This document shows, in pieces, positions 61,750-64,000 of a stretch of 64,000 bases of DNA. The stretch's first letter is position 1. Each line of letters opens with the position of its first letter. The stretch spans positions 1-64,000 of the forward strand of contig CAZXAU010000004.1 in NCBI GenBank assembly GCA_964638675.1, read 5' to 3'. A program made the translations under genes and the position numbers. The notes below the pieces were generated by a model. It was not told the origin of the DNA, ran no database searches, and saw nothing but the letters and a program-made list of their open reading frames with translations. The stretch comes from SIG714 sp964638675 (lineage in GTDB: Bacteria > Bacillota > Clostridia > Oscillospirales > CAG-272).

Positions 61750-62946
61750 ATGAAAGAAAACCAAATCGTATATCTCGATAATGCAGCTACCTCGTTTCCA
61801 AAGCCGGAATCGGTAATAAGGGGAACGACAAATGCCTTGCGTTATCGCTCGGGAAATCCAGGAAGGTCAGGACACTCGCTCTCAATGGCGGCGTCACGGG
61901 ATATATATTCACTGCGTCAAACTGCAAGCGAGTTCTTTTCAGCTCCTTCTCCAGAAAATGTAATAGTTACCCCGGGAAACACCTATTCACTCAATTATGC
62001 AATATATACACTCAGCGAAAAAGGGGGAGCGGCACTCTGCTCGGATATGGAGCATAACGCCGTTCGGCGTCCGCTTATAGCCGCAACAGGCAGAGGTCTT
62101 GTATATTTTGAATTCCGTGCAGGGGATATAGGCGATAATGAAATGCTGTCAAGGCTTGAAGCTCAGATCAAGGCGGTTCGCCCATCATTTATCGTCTGCA
62201 ATCATTCATGCAATATTTTTGCACGGACGCTCCCGATAGAAGAAATCGGAAAGATCTGTGCGGAAAATTGCGTTATGTTCATCGTTGATGCCGCACAAAG
62301 TGCAGGGCATACAAATATCGATGTAAAGCAGTGCAATATTGATGCTCTTTGCGTCCCGGGACACAAGGGACTTTACGGTCCGTCGGGTGTGGGACTGATG
62401 ATCGTATCGGACAGATTCAAGGAAGCGACAATAGGAATGCCGACTCTTATATCGGGCGGAGCCGGAACAGCATCACTTGATGAGGGTATGCCGCAGGAGA
62501 TCCCCGAGCGTTTTGAACCCGGAACACAGCCCTCATTTTTGTGTGCAGGGCTTGAACAAGGTATAAAGCTTGTTAAATCGATCGGTCTTGACAGAATAAA
62601 AGCAAGAGAAAACTACCTTTTTTCGCTTATTCTCAATTCACTGATGGAAAGAGAGCGGGACGTACTGCTTTACCGCCCGGAACTGAAAAAAGGAAATGTG
62701 CTGTCATTCAATATCAAAGGAATGTCCTGCGGTAGGGCGGCAGGTCTTTTTTCTCAGCACGGAGTCTGCCTTCGCTCAGGCTTCCACTGTTCGCCGCAGG
62801 CTCACAAGCTGATAGGAACTCTGCCTATCGGCGGAAGTGTCAGGGCATCTGTCGGGATCTTCAACAACGAAAGGGATATCCGATATTTTGCCGATGTTCT
62901 CGATGAAGTTATACGGTGCGGACGAAAAACAGCAAGAAAAGAATAA
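61750..62946 (+). CDS. Cysteine desulfurase family protein (class V aminotransferase)
   Basis: PLP enzyme of 398 residues that would release sulfur (or selenium) from cysteine. It opens YLDNAATSFPKPESV. The PLP-Lys motif is VPGHKGLYGPSG, with VDAAQSAGH before it. The loop Cys is in RSGFHCSPQAH. This is the SufS-like TIGR01977 clade often paired with DUF3343. The start is the ATG at 61750, nine bases after AAAGGA; longer versions would overlap the terminator. It ends 4 bases before the convergent cardiolipin synthase gene. Confidence 0.88.
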   Translation: MKENQIVYLDNAATSFPKPESVIRGTTNALRYRSGNPGRSGHSLSMAASRDIYSLRQTASEFFSAPSPENVIVTPGNTYSLNYAIYTLSEKGGAALCSDMEHNAVRRPLIAATGRGLVYFEFRAGDIGDNEMLSRLEAQIKAVRPSFIVCNHSCNIFARTLPIEEIGKICAENCVMFIVDAAQSAGHTNIDVKQCNIDALCVPGHKGLYGPSGVGLMIVSDRFKEATIGMPTLISGGAGTASLDEGMPQEIPERFEPGTQPSFLCAGLEQGIKLVKSIGLDRIKARENYLFSLILNSLMERERDVLLYRPELKKGNVLSFNIKGMSCGRAAGLFSQHGVCLRSGFHCSPQAHKLIGTLPIGGSVRASVGIFNNERDIRYFADVLDEVIRCGRKTARKE

Positions 62947-62950
62947 ACGA

Positions 62951-64000
62951 TCAGAAAAGCGGGTCAAAGAGCGATACAACAGAGTCGAAAAGCTTAGTGA
63001 AAATATTTCGTTTCAGCGAATCGGGGGAAAGAGTGGAACAATAATTGTCTTTTGTTTCTTCAAAATCTCTCTCTATCTGCGCAAGAACCGGCTCGTTTTC
63101 GAGATACATCCCACACTCATAATTGTAATACAGACTGCGGTAATCGATATTTGACGTTCCTATATATCCGAATTTTGAGTCTGCAAGTATGATCTTCGAG
63201 TGTATAAACCCGGGGTTATACTCATAAATTTTAACTCCGCTCTTTATAAGCTTTCTGTAACTGCTTTTGGTAGAACGGAATACAATTTTCTTGTCGGTAA
63301 CATACGGTGCAAAAACAGTTACCAAAACCCCACGCTCGGCGGCAAAACACAATGCCGAGAGAAGTGCATCATCCGGTATAAGGTATGGCGAAAATATGTT
63401 GAGTGAAGATGTGGCACGTGAAATAATATCAAGCATCACATCCCTGCATATACTGCCGTCCGAATACGGAGAATCGAAAAAAGGTTGAATGATGCCCTTA
63501 TTGCCCGGCTTTGATCTTCCGAGAAGTCCGTCGAGCGATATAGTGTCCACTCTGAAGGCGTTCCAGAACTGTGCAAATGACGCAGTGAATGAATCAACTG
63601 CACGTCCTTCGATCCTTATGACAGAATCCTTCCAATAACCGTATTTTTCCTCACGGTTTATATACCTGTCGGCAATATTGAAACCGCCGGTATAACAGCA
63701 TTCTCCGTCAACAAGAATTATTTTCCGGTGGTCACGGCAGTTAAGCGATCCGAAGGCGAGAGGAGAAACGGGGTGAAATTTAAGACATTTTACACCCGGG
63801 TGTTTTTTCTCCACCTCTTTATGAAAATATGATGAAACCGATGCCATATTACCAAAGTCATCATAAATCATTCTGACATCAACTCCATTTGCGGCTTTGT
63901 CGGATAAAATTTCCATAATTTCGTCAAACATACTGCACTTTTCGATTATGAAAAATTCAATGTAAACAAATCTTTTTGCACAACGCAGGTCTTTTATAAT
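62951..64000 (-). CDS. Cardiolipin synthase (phospholipase D family), 5' end beyond window
   Basis: The coding frame stays open to the window edge, so the N terminus is missing. At the edge the sequence reads RCAKRFVYIEFFIIE, matching bacterial cardiolipin synthase. Two HKD motifs are present: HRKIILVD and HSKIILAD followed by GYIGTSNIDYRS. About 350 residues are visible; complete members are about 480-510 with one or two N-terminal membrane helices. It condenses phosphatidylglycerol into cardiolipin. It is convergent with the desulfurase gene and no terminator is visible between them. Confidence 0.93.
   Translation of the reverse strand: MIKDLRCAKRFVYIEFFIIEKCSMFDEIMEILSDKAANGVDVRMIYDDFGNMASVSSYFHKEVEKKHPGVKCLKFHPVSPLAFGSLNCRDHRKIILVDGECCYTGGFNIADRYINREEKYGYWKDSVIRIEGRAVDSFTASFAQFWNAFRVDTISLDGLLGRSKPGNKGIIQPFFDSPYSDGSICRDVMLDIISRATSSLNIFSPYLIPDDALLSALCFAAERGVLVTVFAPYVTDKKIVFRSTKSSYRKLIKSGVKIYEYNPGFIHSKIILADSKFGYIGTSNIDYRSLYYNYECGMYLENEPVLAQIERDFEETKDNYCSTLSPDSLKRNIFTKLFDSVVSLFDPLF

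Overview
The window looks like chromosome from a Gram-positive anaerobe of the class Clostridia (Bacillota), probably an uncultured gut or rumen relative of the Oscillospiraceae. The basis is inference from content: ECF transporter genes beside truA, a zinc-finger Clp ATPase, DUF896, DUF5711 and DUF3343 proteins, a type 2 galT, a CotH-family protein, infC-rpmI-rplT, and a plsX-rnc-smc-ftsY cluster. GC content is moderate, Shine-Dalgarno (SD) sites are strong (AGGAGG type), and sigma-A promoters with 17-nt spacers are easy to find. No tRNA, rRNA, insertion sequence, prophage or CRISPR array was seen.

Layout. Positions 1-17050 are all minus strand. An ABC exporter pair (NatAB type) is followed by a P-type ATPase homologue whose catalytic motifs have all been replaced, a ClpE-like unfoldase, CvpA, a DUF5711 membrane protein, truA, ecfT-ecfA2-ecfA1, an rRNA methyltransferase and ruvB-ruvA-ruvC. 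A consensus promoter pair at 17256-17333 diverges into ruvC (minus) and mnmM (plus). Positions 17.4-22.7 kb (plus) hold mnmM, a cation efflux protein, a CotH lipoprotein and a phosphoesterase. Positions 22.7-35.1 kb (minus) are more accessory: an unknown membrane-anchored protein, an RsgI-like/phosphodiester glycosidase protein, a three-part RpiB-glycosyltransferase-GtrA fusion behind tsaE-tsaB, a 1316-residue GH97 surface hydrolase, DUF896 and a cysteine synthase.

Positions 35.4-59.3 kb (plus) are mostly core functions: galT, an Lgt-family protein, a glycosyltransferase, infC-rpmI-rplT with an attenuator leader and an AUC start, a TrmH-family methyltransferase, dprA, topA, trmFO, plsX, rnc, a radical SAM protein, smc, ftsY, rdgB, yhbY, a nadD-yqeK fusion, rsfS and leuS. 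The right end has a lipoprotein M60-like metallopeptidase, a DUF3343/cysteine desulfurase pair behind a structured leader, and a cardiolipin synthase that runs off the window.

Most notable signals: (1) an intact P-type ATPase fold with the phosphorylated Asp replaced by His and the other catalytic motifs lost; (2) the RpiB-GT2-GtrA fusion; (3) a repeated multi-hairpin element, always between co-directional genes, always in the same polarity, with its conserved end just upstream of the next gene's SD; (4) possible structured leaders before mnmM and the DUF3343 gene; (5) probable non-AUG starts (CUG for the DUF5711 gene, AUC for infC).
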